Assembly: GCF_040518285.1 (NCBI RefSeq) | Contig: NZ_CP155449.1 | Coordinates: 2,604,001 to 2,668,000, forward strand | DNA: 64,000 nucleotides | From: Knoellia sp. S7-12 | Lineage (GTDB): Bacteria > Actinomycetota > Actinomycetes > Actinomycetales > Dermatophilaceae | Reading direction: 5' to 3' | Shown: one piece after another, positions 34,441 through 42,244 of the stretch | Layout of the letters: each line of letters opens with the position of its first letter | How positions within the stretch are numbered: the first letter of the stretch is position 1 | Notes under the pieces: model-generated | Told to the model about the DNA's origin: nothing | Database searches by the model: none | Seen by the model: the letters and a program-made list of their open reading frames with translations, nothing else | Program-made: the position numbers and the translations under genes

Positions 34441-35562
34441 ATGACGCGAACCGTCACCCGCGAGTGGGTCATCCGCCGACGCCTTGCAACCCAACGCCTC
34501 TCGTCCGCGCCACTCCCCCAGGCCGCCGACGCGGTGCGCCTGCTCACCTGCGTCCAATCGCAGGACGCACCTCTTGCAGCGCACTCCCTCGCGATGCGCT
34601 CACGCAACATTTCGTATGCCGGTGTGCTCGCTGAGCAGTCGGCTGGCGGTTGGGTGCGCACCCACATCTTGCGACCCACATGGCACCACGTCGCGCCGGA
34701 GGATCTCCGCTGGATCCAGGCCCTCACTGGTGCCAAGGTCGAGTCCTCCATGCCGGCCCGACACCGCCAGCTCGGCCTCACTCCAGAGATCATCGACCGG
34801 GGCATCGAGCTGCTGCGTGAACTCCTCGCCGACGGGCAGGCCCTGACGCGCAGAGAGCTCGGGCCGCGGTTCGCAGCGGCCGGGTTGCCCGGGCCCGGCG
34901 AGACGATGGCGCACCAACTGATGTGTGCCGAAGTTCGTGCGGTCATCTGCTCCGGTCCGCCGCGCGGAACCGAGCACACCTATGCCGTCGTGGACGAGAT
35001 CATCCCCCCTGCACGGTCGGACACGTGGCCGCGTGAGCAGTCGCTCGTCGAACTCACCCACCGCTTCTACGCCGGGCACGGGCCTGCGTCCGAACGCGAT
35101 CTCCAGCGGTGGAGTGGACTCACCCTGACCGAGATCCGCTCTGCCACAGCCGAACTCACCACCACGGCCTCCCTCCAGACGACTCACCCCATGGAGTCGG
35201 TCGAGTGCCAGGGCGAGACTCTCTGGCACGACCCCACGGTGACGGCACGCGCGTCACGCAAGCACACGGCATACCTGCTGTCGACGTTCGACGAAGCGGC
35301 CCTGACCTATCCGACGACGGGCTTCCCACGCCGGAACTCCGACGTCGACCGCACCCGGCTCATCTCCGAGGCTGCCGGCGGGATCGTCGTGGTCGACGGG
35401 CGTGACCTCGGCACGTTCAAGCGCAAGACCGAGACCAAACGGGTCACGGTGACGGTCCGGCCCGAAGCCGACATCACGTCCGCCGAACGCGAGGGCATCG
35501 CCGAAGCGGCAGAGTTCCTCGCCGCCTTCCACGAGCTGCCCCTGAACCTGGTGATCGCCTGA
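34441..35562 (+). CDS. AlkZ-like DNA-binding protein (HTH_42 superfamily)
   Basis: The 373-residue protein belongs to the winged-helix HTH_42 (AlkZ/AlkX-like) proteins, a family that includes DNA glycosylases acting on crosslinks and bulky adducts. Support: TREWVIRRRLATQRLSSAPL, a QSQ motif (LLTCVQSQDAPLAAHSLAMR near residue 40) and YLLSTFDEAALTYPTT near the C-terminus. Glycosylase activity is inferred only from the QxQ-like motif. The ATG at 34441 has GGGAGGA seven bases upstream. The stop codon lies inside a 17-bp hairpin. Confidence 0.78.
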   Translation: MTRTVTREWVIRRRLATQRLSSAPLPQAADAVRLLTCVQSQDAPLAAHSLAMRSRNISYAGVLAEQSAGGWVRTHILRPTWHHVAPEDLRWIQALTGAKVESSMPARHRQLGLTPEIIDRGIELLRELLADGQALTRRELGPRFAAAGLPGPGETMAHQLMCAEVRAVICSGPPRGTEHTYAVVDEIIPPARSDTWPREQSLVELTHRFYAGHGPASERDLQRWSGLTLTEIRSATAELTTTASLQTTHPMESVECQGETLWHDPTVTARASRKHTAYLLSTFDEAALTYPTTGFPRRNSDVDRTRLISEAAGGIVVVDGRDLGTFKRKTETKRVTVTVRPEADITSAEREGIAEAAEFLAAFHELPLNLVIA

Positions 35563-35592
35563 GTCCGCTGGGGAACGGACTCAGGCGATCAC
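35551..35592. terminator. 17-bp bidirectional hairpin at convergent gene ends
   Basis: GTGATCGCCTGAGTCCG (35551-35567) pairs with CGGACTCAGGCGATCAC (35576-35592) around an 8-base loop. The AlkZ-like stop codon lies in the left arm. The convergent secreted-protein gene ends 15 bases past it. Confidence 0.8.
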
Positions 35593-35606
35593 GTCAGGAG
35601 CGGCGC

Positions 35607-36068
35607 TCAGGTATTGCCGTTGTCGCGCATGTCGCTGGCGCAACGGATCTGGGTGCTGCTGTCGTAGAGGCAGACCTGAACGCCCGCCGACATGATGTCC
35701 TTGCTCGCGGTGAACTGACCGTCCGCGAAGCCCAGGCCCGCGGGGCCACAGCCGCGGGTGTCCTTGTGCCAACTGCCATAGCCGTAGCTTCCGTCGCGGT
35801 ACTTGGCAATGGCCCGGGCCCACGTCCCGAGCCCGTCGCCGTCGCCGTTCGAGTCGCAGGTGTCGTTGACGTACCAGTCTTTGTAGTAGACGGTGCGGTC
35901 CCCAGTGAAGTCCAGGACGGCCGACGCGGTGCCTCCGGAGTTGTCGGTCTTGCCAGGGGTGGTGACGTGGGCCTGAGCCTTGCCGTCGGTGGCGAATGCC
36001 TGCGGTGCGGCGACCACCGGTGCAGCCAGAGCGGCCACGGCGGTGGCCACGAGGACGAACTTCTTCAT
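35607..36068 (-). CDS. Small secreted protein
   Basis: The 153-residue protein has a classic Sec signal peptide (MKKFVLVATAVAALAAPVVA followed by AP and QAFA). The mature part is polar, with a pair of Cys-containing segments (VNDTCDSNGDGDGLGTWARA, TRGCGPAGLGF, GVQVCLYD, IRCASDM), so two disulfides are possible. No family is recognised. The sequence suggests a small extracellular domain. Confidence 0.8.
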   Translation of the reverse strand: MKKFVLVATAVAALAAPVVAAPQAFATDGKAQAHVTTPGKTDNSGGTASAVLDFTGDRTVYYKDWYVNDTCDSNGDGDGLGTWARAIAKYRDGSYGYGSWHKDTRGCGPAGLGFADGQFTASKDIMSAGVQVCLYDSSTQIRCASDMRDNGNT

Positions 36069-36142
36069 CGCGAATCTCCCTCTGTCGTGCTACCCCTCCC
36101 GGGTGGGAGGTGGCGCCCAATGTTCCGAAGGGCCCTGCGGAT

Positions 36143-36631
36143 TCACTGCGGATCCACTGCGGATGCGCTGCGGCTGGTGCCGAAACCCTCGCGCTCGGCC
36201 CGCTCGTGCGAGTCCTCGGTCTCCTGGAAGAAGGTGATCGTCAGACCGGCCGGCGCCTCGAGTCGCGAGTTGAGGGACATCCACGGAGTGAGGACCGGCT
36301 CCGCGACGACCTTCGCGCCCACCGCTTCGGCCTCCCGGGTCGCAGACTCGGCGTCGTCGACCTCGAAGGCGATCCGGATCTTCGGGCTCGGTGTGCCGCC
36401 AGCCTCAACGTTGTCGATCGCGACCTTGTGGGCGGGGCTGGCGATCTCGAACGTCGCCCGCCCGGCCTCGAGGATCGCGACGCGGTCCTCGCCGCCCTCG
36501 GAGAACGCCGCGATCTCGTCCATGCCGAGGACGTCGCGATAGAACCGGACCGCGTCGTCGTAGTCGTCGGCCTCGACGACCACCCGCAGCTGCTTGACCT
36601 TCTGCACTCGCCCACTCGCCTCATCGCTCAT
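36143..36631 (-). CDS. VOC family protein
   Basis: The 162-residue protein has the VOC pattern KVKQLRVVVEADDYDDAVRF, YRDVLGMDEIAAFSEGGEDR and VDDAESATREAEAVGAKVVA. The usual start histidine is replaced by Arg/Leu, as in many bleomycin resistance-like members without metal. The protein ends in a 25-residue tail rich in Ser/Glu. Substrate unknown. Confidence 0.82.
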   Translation of the reverse strand: MSDEASGRVQKVKQLRVVVEADDYDDAVRFYRDVLGMDEIAAFSEGGEDRVAILEAGRATFEIASPAHKVAIDNVEAGGTPSPKIRIAFEVDDAESATREAEAVGAKVVAEPVLTPWMSLNSRLEAPAGLTITFFQETEDSHERAEREGFGTSRSASAVDPQ

Positions 36632-36750
36632 GTCAGGTCCAAGCCCTCAACGCCCCGACTTATTGCCTGAAGACCATCGATCGGGCCCGAATCTGGAAGC
36701 CTCTTTGGTGGTTCTGGGGCAACGAGTCGGCCCACTGCGGGCACAGCAAA

Positions 36751-36782
36751 GGGCGCCCCGCGCGAATAGTCGCGGGGCGCCC
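36751..36782 (-). terminator. Terminator after the LysM gene
   Basis: GGGCGCCCCGCG (36751-36762) pairs perfectly with CGCGGGGCGCCC (36771-36782), loop of 8. It lies about 95 bases past the LysM gene stop on the minus strand. Confidence 0.7.
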
Positions 36783-36878
36783 TCCGTGCTGAGTCGGCGA
36801 GGGGTCGAAGCTCGGCCAAAGACTCAGGCCCGAACCGGGGTCGAAGCGGCTCGGAGTGTGTGGCTCGTCAGCGCGCAA

Positions 36879-37304
36879 TCAGTCCTGCGGGATGACGATG
36901 GTCTGACCGGCCTGAACCTGGGCGGACGACAGGTCGTTCGCGGCCTGGAGCTCGGCGACACCTGTGGCTATGGACACGCCGCTGAGGTGCTCGGCGGCAA
37001 TCTCGGAGAGCGTCTGTCCCTGCTGGACGGTCACCGTCTCAGCCGGCGCCGACGCGGCTGCTCCGCCAGTCAGTCCGACAAAGGCGACCACGAGCGCAAC
37101 GAGCACGACGGCGCTCGTGAGAACCAGGCGACCCGCGCGGGTCAACCGCAGAGACGGCTGCACCACCTCGGGCACCGACTCGCCCGTGGGAACGAGCACG
37201 AGACGCGGCTGCGGCCGACGACGCGACTGCGGCCGCCACGGCGCAACCGGACGCGGTGCGGCATACCCATTGGTCGTGCCGTCCAGCACTGCAACTGCAC
37301 TCAT
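36879..37304 (-). CDS. LysM protein next to lexA, probable SOS cell-division inhibitor
   Basis: The 141-residue protein has a basic cytoplasmic N-terminus, one membrane helix near residue 60 (LVLTSAVVLVALVVAFVGL) and an extracytoplasmic LysM domain (VTVQQGQTLSEIAAEHLSG, then LQAANDLSSAQVQAGQTIVI). Divergent placement next to lexA matches the mycobacterial Rv2719c (ChiZ) and corynebacterial DivS genes, which block division during the SOS response. AGGAGG lies before the ATG. SOS boxes at 37346-37361 and 37362-37377 support damage-induced expression. The role is inferred from context and layout. Confidence 0.8.
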   Translation of the reverse strand: MSAVAVLDGTTNGYAAPRPVAPWRPQSRRRPQPRLVLVPTGESVPEVVQPSLRLTRAGRLVLTSAVVLVALVVAFVGLTGGAAASAPAETVTVQQGQTLSEIAAEHLSGVSIATGVAELQAANDLSSAQVQAGQTIVIPQD

Positions 37305-37345
37305 GGTGTCCTCCTGGGTCGATGTCTCATTCGCTGCGGTCACAA

Positions 37346-37361
37346 TCGAAATGATGTTCGA
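37346..37361. promoter_or_regulatory. SOS box 1 (LexA site)
   Basis: TCGAAATGATGTTCGA matches the actinobacterial consensus TCGAAC-N4-GTTCGA with one mismatch. It lies on the LysM-gene side of the divergent region. Confidence 0.8.
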
Positions 37362-37377
37362 ACGAACGCTTGTACGA
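37362..37377. promoter_or_regulatory. SOS box 2 (LexA site)
   Basis: ACGAACGCTTGTACGA contains CGAAC-N4-GTACG, one change from the CGAAC-N4-GTTCG core. It directly abuts box 1. Confidence 0.6.
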
Positions 37378-37414
37378 TTTCTAGCACGGATGTTCGATGA
37401 GTTCAAGACACGCC

Positions 37415-37430
37415 TCGAACAGATGTTTGA
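37415..37430. promoter_or_regulatory. SOS box 3 (LexA site) over the lexA -35
   Basis: TCGAACAGATGTTTGA matches TCGAAC-N4-GTTCGA with one mismatch. It overlaps the -35-like TTGATC (37427-37432), which has a 17-base spacer to the -10 TACGCT (37450-37455), so LexA binding would block the lexA promoter. Confidence 0.8.
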
Positions 37431-37461
37431 TCCGTGAGCACGAACTCCGTACGCTGTCGTC

Positions 37462-37584
37462 ATGTCAGGAAGCCAATCAGGCACCACTGACAACGCGTGT
37501 CCCACCAGCACCACACTGGCCGGACGCGCAGCAGACAGCCCAGATCACCGCCGATCCAGGCACGACCGAGGAGAGCACCGATGA
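37462..37584 (+). CDS. Leader ORF upstream of lexA
   Basis: ATG 37462 lies six bases after TACGCT (37450-37455), so the mRNA would start at this ATG. The 40-codon frame ([17 protein letters not shown] at the start, HDRGEHR at the end) stops at TGA 37582-37584, overlapping the lexA ATG by ATGA. This arrangement allows translational coupling of lexA to the leader. Its amino acid sequence looks unselected, so it probably acts through being translated. It could be a misread untranslated region. Confidence 0.5.
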   Translation: MSGSQSGTTDNACPTSTTLAGRAADSPDHRRSRHDRGEHR

Positions 37585-38327
37585 GCGACAAGCGCGGCAC
37601 GGACGACGCACACGTCCACCAGCTTCCCGACCGTGACCCCGGCGACGGCACGCTCACGCAGCGCCAGCGCAAGGTCCTCGAAGTCATCCGCAACGCGGTC
37701 GACCGTCGCGGCTACCCGCCAAGCATGCGTGAGATCGGCCAGGCCGTGGGTCTCACCTCTCCCAGCTCGGTCTCGCACCAGTTGCATGCCCTCGAGAAGA
37801 AGGGCTACCTCCGCCGCGACCCCAACCGGCCGCGTGCCATGGAGGTCATCTCCCCCGACACACCGACCGACATCCGCGGCTACCGCGGCGGCGCCACCGC
37901 CGACGACATCGACGCCGACCTCGACCCGACCGGTTCGGGAGACCTGCGGCCCGAGGCGAGCTACGTCCCCGTCCTGGGGCAGATCGCCGCCGGTGTGCCG
38001 ATCTTGGCCGAGGAGTCCGTCGAGGAGGTCTTCCCCCTGCCCAAGCAGATCGTCGGCGAGGGCTCGCTGTTCCTGCTCAAGGTCGTCGGCGACTCGATGA
38101 TCGACGCCGCGATCTGTGACGGTGACTGGGTCGTCGTGCGCCAGCAGCCCAACGCCGACAACGGTGACATCGTGGCCGCAATGCTCGACAACGAAGCGAC
38201 GGTCAAGACGTTCAAGCGCAAGGACGGCAAGGTCTGGCTCATGCCGCACAACGCAGCCTTCGACCCGATCGACGGCGACCACGCCACGATCCTCGGCAAG
38301 GTCACCGCGGTCCTCCGCCGGATCTAG
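37581..38327 (+). CDS. lexA: SOS repressor LexA
   Basis: The 248-residue protein has the N-terminal winged helix ([20 protein letters not shown], then [20 protein letters not shown]), a linker, and the S24 self-cleavage domain. The Ala-Gly cleavage site lies in [13 protein letters not shown], the catalytic Ser in [16 protein letters not shown] and the Lys in [14 protein letters not shown]. LexA blocks DNA-damage genes until RecA filaments trigger cleavage. The ATG at 37581 has GAGGAGAG upstream; a longer frame beginning at 37497 lies in the leader and is not used. SOS boxes upstream indicate autoregulation. Confidence 0.97.
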   Translation: MSDKRGTDDAHVHQLPDRDPGDGTLTQRQRKVLEVIRNAVDRRGYPPSMREIGQAVGLTSPSSVSHQLHALEKKGYLRRDPNRPRAMEVISPDTPTDIRGYRGGATADDIDADLDPTGSGDLRPEASYVPVLGQIAAGVPILAEESVEEVFPLPKQIVGEGSLFLLKVVGDSMIDAAICDGDWVVVRQQPNADNGDIVAAMLDNEATVKTFKRKDGKVWLMPHNAAFDPIDGDHATILGKVTAVLRRI

Positions 38328-38343
38328 ACCCTCGCAGGTCGGC

Positions 38344-39225
38344 TCAGGCGACCCGTTCGCTGATCGTGCGGGCCAACGCGGACAACGTGACGCCGAGCGG
38401 CGCATCGATCCGATGCGTTGTCTCGGCGTCACCGCGGGTGGGGCCTTTCGTGACGACGACGACGGGTATGCCGTGTGCCGCCGCCCGTCGCACGAACCGA
38501 TATCCGCTCATCACCTTGAGCGACGACCCGAGCACGACCAGGACGGGCGCGGCATCGGTCAGCGCGAAGCATTGCTCGACCCGCGGCTTCGGGACGGCAC
38601 CGCCGAAGAAGACGACGTCCGGCTTGAGGGTGTCGGCACCACAGCCGAGACATCGCGGCGCAGTGAATGTCTGCACCGCTGCATCGGCGAGCACGATGTC
38701 TCCGTCCGGTCGGATCTGGCTGCTCACCTGCGAGCCGTCGCCGACGAGTCCCATTGCGAGAGAGGCGAATCCGGGGTTCGCGTCATCCATGAATGCTTGG
38801 ACGAGGTCGCGGTCGACGCGCTCCTGGCAGGTGAGGCAGACGACCTCCGACAGGGTCCCGTGAAGCTCGATGACGTCGCGGGCACCTGCGTCCTGATGCA
38901 GACCGTCGACGTTCTGGGTGATGACCGTGGCGAAGATGCCGGCTTGCTGCAGCTCGGCGACGGCGTGGTGCCCGGCGTTGGGTTCGGCGACCGTGAAGCG
39001 CTGCCAACCGATGAAGCTGCGCGCCCAATAGCGTTGTCGCGCTGCACTCGTCGCGGTGAACTCCTGATGCGACATCGGGGTGACTCGCCGGTTGCCGTCC
39101 GGGCCGCGATAGTCCGGGATCCCGCTCTCGGTGGAGATGCCGGCACCGGTGAGGACGAGCGCAGGGCCACGCTCACGCAGCAGCTCCGCCACCTCGGCGA
39201 CGCTGGCGTTGACCTCGGAACTCAC
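38344..39225 (-). CDS. Sir2-family NAD-dependent deacylase (class II sirtuin-like)
   Basis: The 293-residue protein has the sirtuin motifs [20 protein letters not shown], the class II-like [28 protein letters not shown], the structural zinc pairs CLTCQERV and RCLGCG, and [13 protein letters not shown]. Sirtuins remove acyl groups from lysines or transfer ADP-ribose using NAD. The GTG start has TACGAT (39232-39237) six bases upstream. It is convergent with lexA, 16 bases apart. Confidence 0.92.
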   Translation of the reverse strand: MSSEVNASVAEVAELLRERGPALVLTGAGISTESGIPDYRGPDGNRRVTPMSHQEFTATSAARQRYWARSFIGWQRFTVAEPNAGHHAVAELQQAGIFATVITQNVDGLHQDAGARDVIELHGTLSEVVCLTCQERVDRDLVQAFMDDANPGFASLAMGLVGDGSQVSSQIRPDGDIVLADAAVQTFTAPRCLGCGADTLKPDVVFFGGAVPKPRVEQCFALTDAAPVLVVLGSSLKVMSGYRFVRRAAAHGIPVVVVTKGPTRGDAETTHRIDAPLGVTLSALARTISERVA

Positions 39226-39324
39226 CCCACCATCGTAGGACTCCCCGCACGACCGTTTTTGTCCAAGAGGTCACGATGGCGGCAGCCGCCACCTCGACTC
39301 CCCCTTCGTCACCCCTCTCATCCG

Positions 39325-39372
39325 TTGCGTCTGCGGATGTGGTGGTTCTAGCCACCATCCACGCAGACGCAA
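39325..39372. other. Long imperfect hairpin
   Basis: TTGCGTCTGCG (39325-39335) pairs with CGCAGACGCAA (39362-39372), and GGTGG (39341-39345) with CCACC (39352-39356), with a 5-base asymmetric interior and a 6-base loop. It may end transcription of the small ORF on the minus strand. Confidence 0.5.
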
Positions 39373-39386
39373 GGGAAGAGACAGCC

Positions 39387-39575
39387 TCACTCGCCGGGGC
39401 AGCTGTTCTGATGGACCAGCGCTCCGGTCACCATCCAGCGCCAGTCCACGGTCGAACTGCCCGCGTGGGCCCCGGCGCCGCACTGGCACTTCCAGTGCCA
39501 GCGCCCGAGCGCGTCACAGGTGACGTCCGGGTGGTGGCTGCGGCGGGCTGTCCGCCGTCGGATGCTGGTCTTCAT
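39387..39575 (-). CDS. Small Trp/Cys-rich hypothetical protein
   Basis: From ATG 39575 the frame gives 62 residues: a basic N-terminus (MKTSIRRRTARRSHHPDV) then TCDALGRWHWKCQCGAGAHA with three Cys and WRWMVTGALVHQNSCPGE. The CxCG pattern with aromatic residues looks like a real small zinc-binding-type protein. A hairpin lies inside the coding part. No clear ribosome site precedes the ATG. Confidence 0.5.
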   Translation of the reverse strand: MKTSIRRRTARRSHHPDVTCDALGRWHWKCQCGAGAHAGSSTVDWRWMVTGALVHQNSCPGE

Positions 39576-39662
39576 GTACGAGAGGAGCGTGAGGGCCCGC
39601 CACAGATACACGCAACCTCGCACCCGACTCTTGCATCACCTCTTGTGACGAGGACTGGCACT

Positions 39663-39691
39663 TTGATAACTGAGCGTTATAGAATTCATCC
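39663..39691 (+). promoter_or_regulatory. LysR operator and leaderless promoter
   Basis: ATAAC-TGAGC-GTTAT (39666-39680) is a perfect T-N11-A type palindrome. The -10 TAGAAT (39680-39685) lies six bases before ATG 39692, so autoregulation is expected. Confidence 0.65.
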
Positions 39692-40630
39692 ATGATTGAT
39701 GCAGCCGGCCTCCGCGTCATGCGCGCCATCGCCGATGAAGGCAGCTTCACTGCTGCGGCGCTCTCGCTCGGCTACTCCCAGCCCGCCATCTCGCAGATGG
39801 TCCGCCGCCTCGAGACCCGCACCGGCACGACGCTCGTCGAGCGCATCGGTCGCAGTGTGCGCCTCACTGAGGCCGGCGCCGTCCTCGCCCGCCATGCCGG
39901 CCCCGTCCTCTCCGCTCTCGACGCCGCCGAGGAAGAGGTGGCCGCCATCGCGGGCCTTCGCTCCGGGCGCGTTCGCCTCATGGCCTTCCCCAGCGCCTCG
40001 GCGACCCTCGTCCCCAAGGCCCTGGCCAAGGTCAAGGCCGACCACCCGGGCGTCTCGATCACCTTCAGCGAGGGCGAGCCGCGCGAGTCACTCGCCGCCC
40101 TGCGCGCCGGTGAGTGCGACCTCGCGGTGGCCTTCGTCTATGAGGGCACCGACCTCGGACGCGGCGAGGAGGACCTCGAAGCCTTCGTCACCACTCCTCT
40201 CCTCGATGACGAGGTGCTGCTCGCAGTTCCCCGCACCCATGAGCTCGCCCACGCCAAGAACGTCGACATGGCTGCGCTCAAGGGTGAGACCTGGATCGCC
40301 GGCTGTCCGCGCTGCCGCGGTCACCTCCTCCAGCTCGCGAGCACGGCCGGCTATGTGCCGGACATCGCCTACGAGACCGAGGACTACGTCGCGGTCATGG
40401 GCCTCATCGCCGAAGGCCTCGGGGTCGCCGTCATCCCCGACCTCATCCTCAAGACCGTCCACCACGAGGACGTCGTCGCACTCCCCATGACGCCGGCCTC
40501 ACGCCGCCACATCGTCGCCGTGACGACGCCCGACCTCCAGCGCGTCCCGGCGGTCAAGGCCACTCTCGACGCCCTCGTCGAGAGCGCCAAGGCCTCAACG
40601 GCCAAGGCGCGCAGGGCCCCCACGCGCTGA
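39692..40630 (+). CDS. LysR family transcriptional regulator
   Basis: The 312-residue protein has the LysR winged HTH at its start (GLRVMRAIADEGSFTAAALS, then LGYSQPAISQMVRRLETRTG) and a periplasmic-binding-like effector domain with the hinge strand ECDLAVAFVYEG and a later helix YVAVMGLIAEGLGVAVIPDL. A perfect inverted repeat overlaps its own promoter. Target genes are unknown; the P450 gene follows 190 bases downstream on the same strand. Confidence 0.92.
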   Translation: MIDAAGLRVMRAIADEGSFTAAALSLGYSQPAISQMVRRLETRTGTTLVERIGRSVRLTEAGAVLARHAGPVLSALDAAEEEVAAIAGLRSGRVRLMAFPSASATLVPKALAKVKADHPGVSITFSEGEPRESLAALRAGECDLAVAFVYEGTDLGRGEEDLEAFVTTPLLDDEVLLAVPRTHELAHAKNVDMAALKGETWIAGCPRCRGHLLQLASTAGYVPDIAYETEDYVAVMGLIAEGLGVAVIPDLILKTVHHEDVVALPMTPASRRHIVAVTTPDLQRVPAVKATLDALVESAKASTAKARRAPTR

Positions 40631-40821
40631 CCCTCCCCTGACGTCCGGCATCGAGACGACCGGGCAAGGACGGCTGCGGACACATGGGCCAGCGGACACC
40701 CCTCCGCGTGACCATGAGCCAGGCTTGCTTCTGGGTCATGTTCGGCCGCGGCAGCGCGCGTACCGTGGCAACAGGTGCCGCCCGCACCTCCCACCTCGCA
40801 GCCGGGAAGCATCAGTGCGCC

Positions 40822-42219
40822 ATGACGACAGTCGCAGAGCTCAGCGCCTTGCCCAGACCACCCACAGTGGGCATGCCCTTCCTGACCCTGCTGCGGACCA
40901 TCCGGGACTTCCACACCGCGGGGGCGACGTTCCGCGACACCGTGGGACCAGTGACCACGACGAACCTGGGCCCCTTCGTCCCGAAGCTGGTCTGGGTCTC
41001 CTCGACGCAGGGCGCCCACGACGTCTTGGCCAACCATGACGGCTCGATCGACAAGCACACAACTTTGGTCAGGCAGCTGCGCCTGCTCGGTGGAGAGTCC
41101 GTGTTCAGTCTCGGGAACGAGTCATGGAAGCCGCGCCGACGGACTCTGCAGCCTCTCTTCACCAAACAGCACGTCGAGCACTTCACCGGCCACATGGCCG
41201 GCGCTGCCCGACACCTCGCCAGCGCGTGGCCGGCCTACTCGGTCATCGACATCGACGCCGAGAGCCGCCACCTCACTCTGCGGGTTCTGGGCAGATCGCT
41301 GTTCGGCCTCGACCTGGACGCGGACGCCGAGCGGTTGGGTCCGCCGATCCGCGAGGTCCTCAACTACACGACGGCGCGAGCCATCGCACCCGTTCGCTTG
41401 CCCGTGTGGGTACCCACGCCCGGACAACGCCGCTGGAGTGAGGCGCGGGCGGTCATCTGGTCCATCGTCGACGCCGCGATCGCGAATGCCCACACCCACC
41501 CCGGTCACGCCGAGCTGCTCGATCTCCTCTTCCAGGCCAAGGATCCAGACACGGGTCTGGGCCTCACCCACGAGGAGATCCGCAGCGAGCTGACGACGTT
41601 CCTCACGGCGGGACACGACACCACGGCGACCACCCTGTCCTACGCGCTGTGGCAGCTCGGCCGCAACGCCGACCTGCAGACGTCGGTCGCTGCGGAGGCC
41701 CTGGCGCTGGGTGAGCGCGACCTGACCATGGCCGACATCCCGGACCTCGCCCTGACGATCCGCGTCCTCCACGAAGCCCTCCGGCTCTGCCCGCCAGCTG
41801 CGGCGGTCAGCCGCAGCGTCGAGAGAGACTTGGCCATCGATGGGTACCGAGTCGAGGCCGGCCAGGACATCATCGTCTCGATCTGGGCACTGCACCGGGA
41901 TCCTGCGATCTGGGGCGCGGACGCGGACGAGTTCGACCCGGACAGGTTCTTGCCGGAACCGTCCAAGAACCGCGATCGGTGGGCCTACCTTCCCTTCGGT
42001 GGCGGGATGCGCTCCTGCATCGGCGACCACTTCGCGATGACCGAGGCCGCCATCGCGCTGGCCACCCTCGTCCGCGAGGTCGAGTTCGAGAGCCAGGACG
42101 ACACGTTCGAGGTCGCCCTGCCATTCACGATGACCGCAGCCGGCCCCGTCCCGGTCCGAGTCCGACCGCGCAAACGCGCCGCACCTCCACCGCCTGCGTC
42201 GGGTCAGCCGACGGCATAG
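40822..42219 (+). CDS. Cytochrome P450
   Basis: The 465-residue protein has all P450 signatures: the oxygen-binding I-helix TFLTAGHDTTATTLSYAL near residue 250, the ExxR pair (LHEALRLCPPA) near residue 318, PERF-like EFDPDRFLPE and the heme-Cys loop FGGGMRSCIG near residue 395. It is a bacterial class that uses separate redox partners, which are not encoded nearby. I place the start at ATG 40822 (TTVAELSALPRPPTVG). The longer frame from 40684 has an unlikely N-terminus. Substrate is unknown. Confidence 0.92.
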   Translation: MTTVAELSALPRPPTVGMPFLTLLRTIRDFHTAGATFRDTVGPVTTTNLGPFVPKLVWVSSTQGAHDVLANHDGSIDKHTTLVRQLRLLGGESVFSLGNESWKPRRRTLQPLFTKQHVEHFTGHMAGAARHLASAWPAYSVIDIDAESRHLTLRVLGRSLFGLDLDADAERLGPPIREVLNYTTARAIAPVRLPVWVPTPGQRRWSEARAVIWSIVDAAIANAHTHPGHAELLDLLFQAKDPDTGLGLTHEEIRSELTTFLTAGHDTTATTLSYALWQLGRNADLQTSVAAEALALGERDLTMADIPDLALTIRVLHEALRLCPPAAAVSRSVERDLAIDGYRVEAGQDIIVSIWALHRDPAIWGADADEFDPDRFLPEPSKNRDRWAYLPFGGGMRSCIGDHFAMTEAAIALATLVREVEFESQDDTFEVALPFTMTAAGPVPVRVRPRKRAAPPPPASGQPTA

Positions 42220-42244
42220 CTCCCGCAGATCCAGACGCTGTGGG

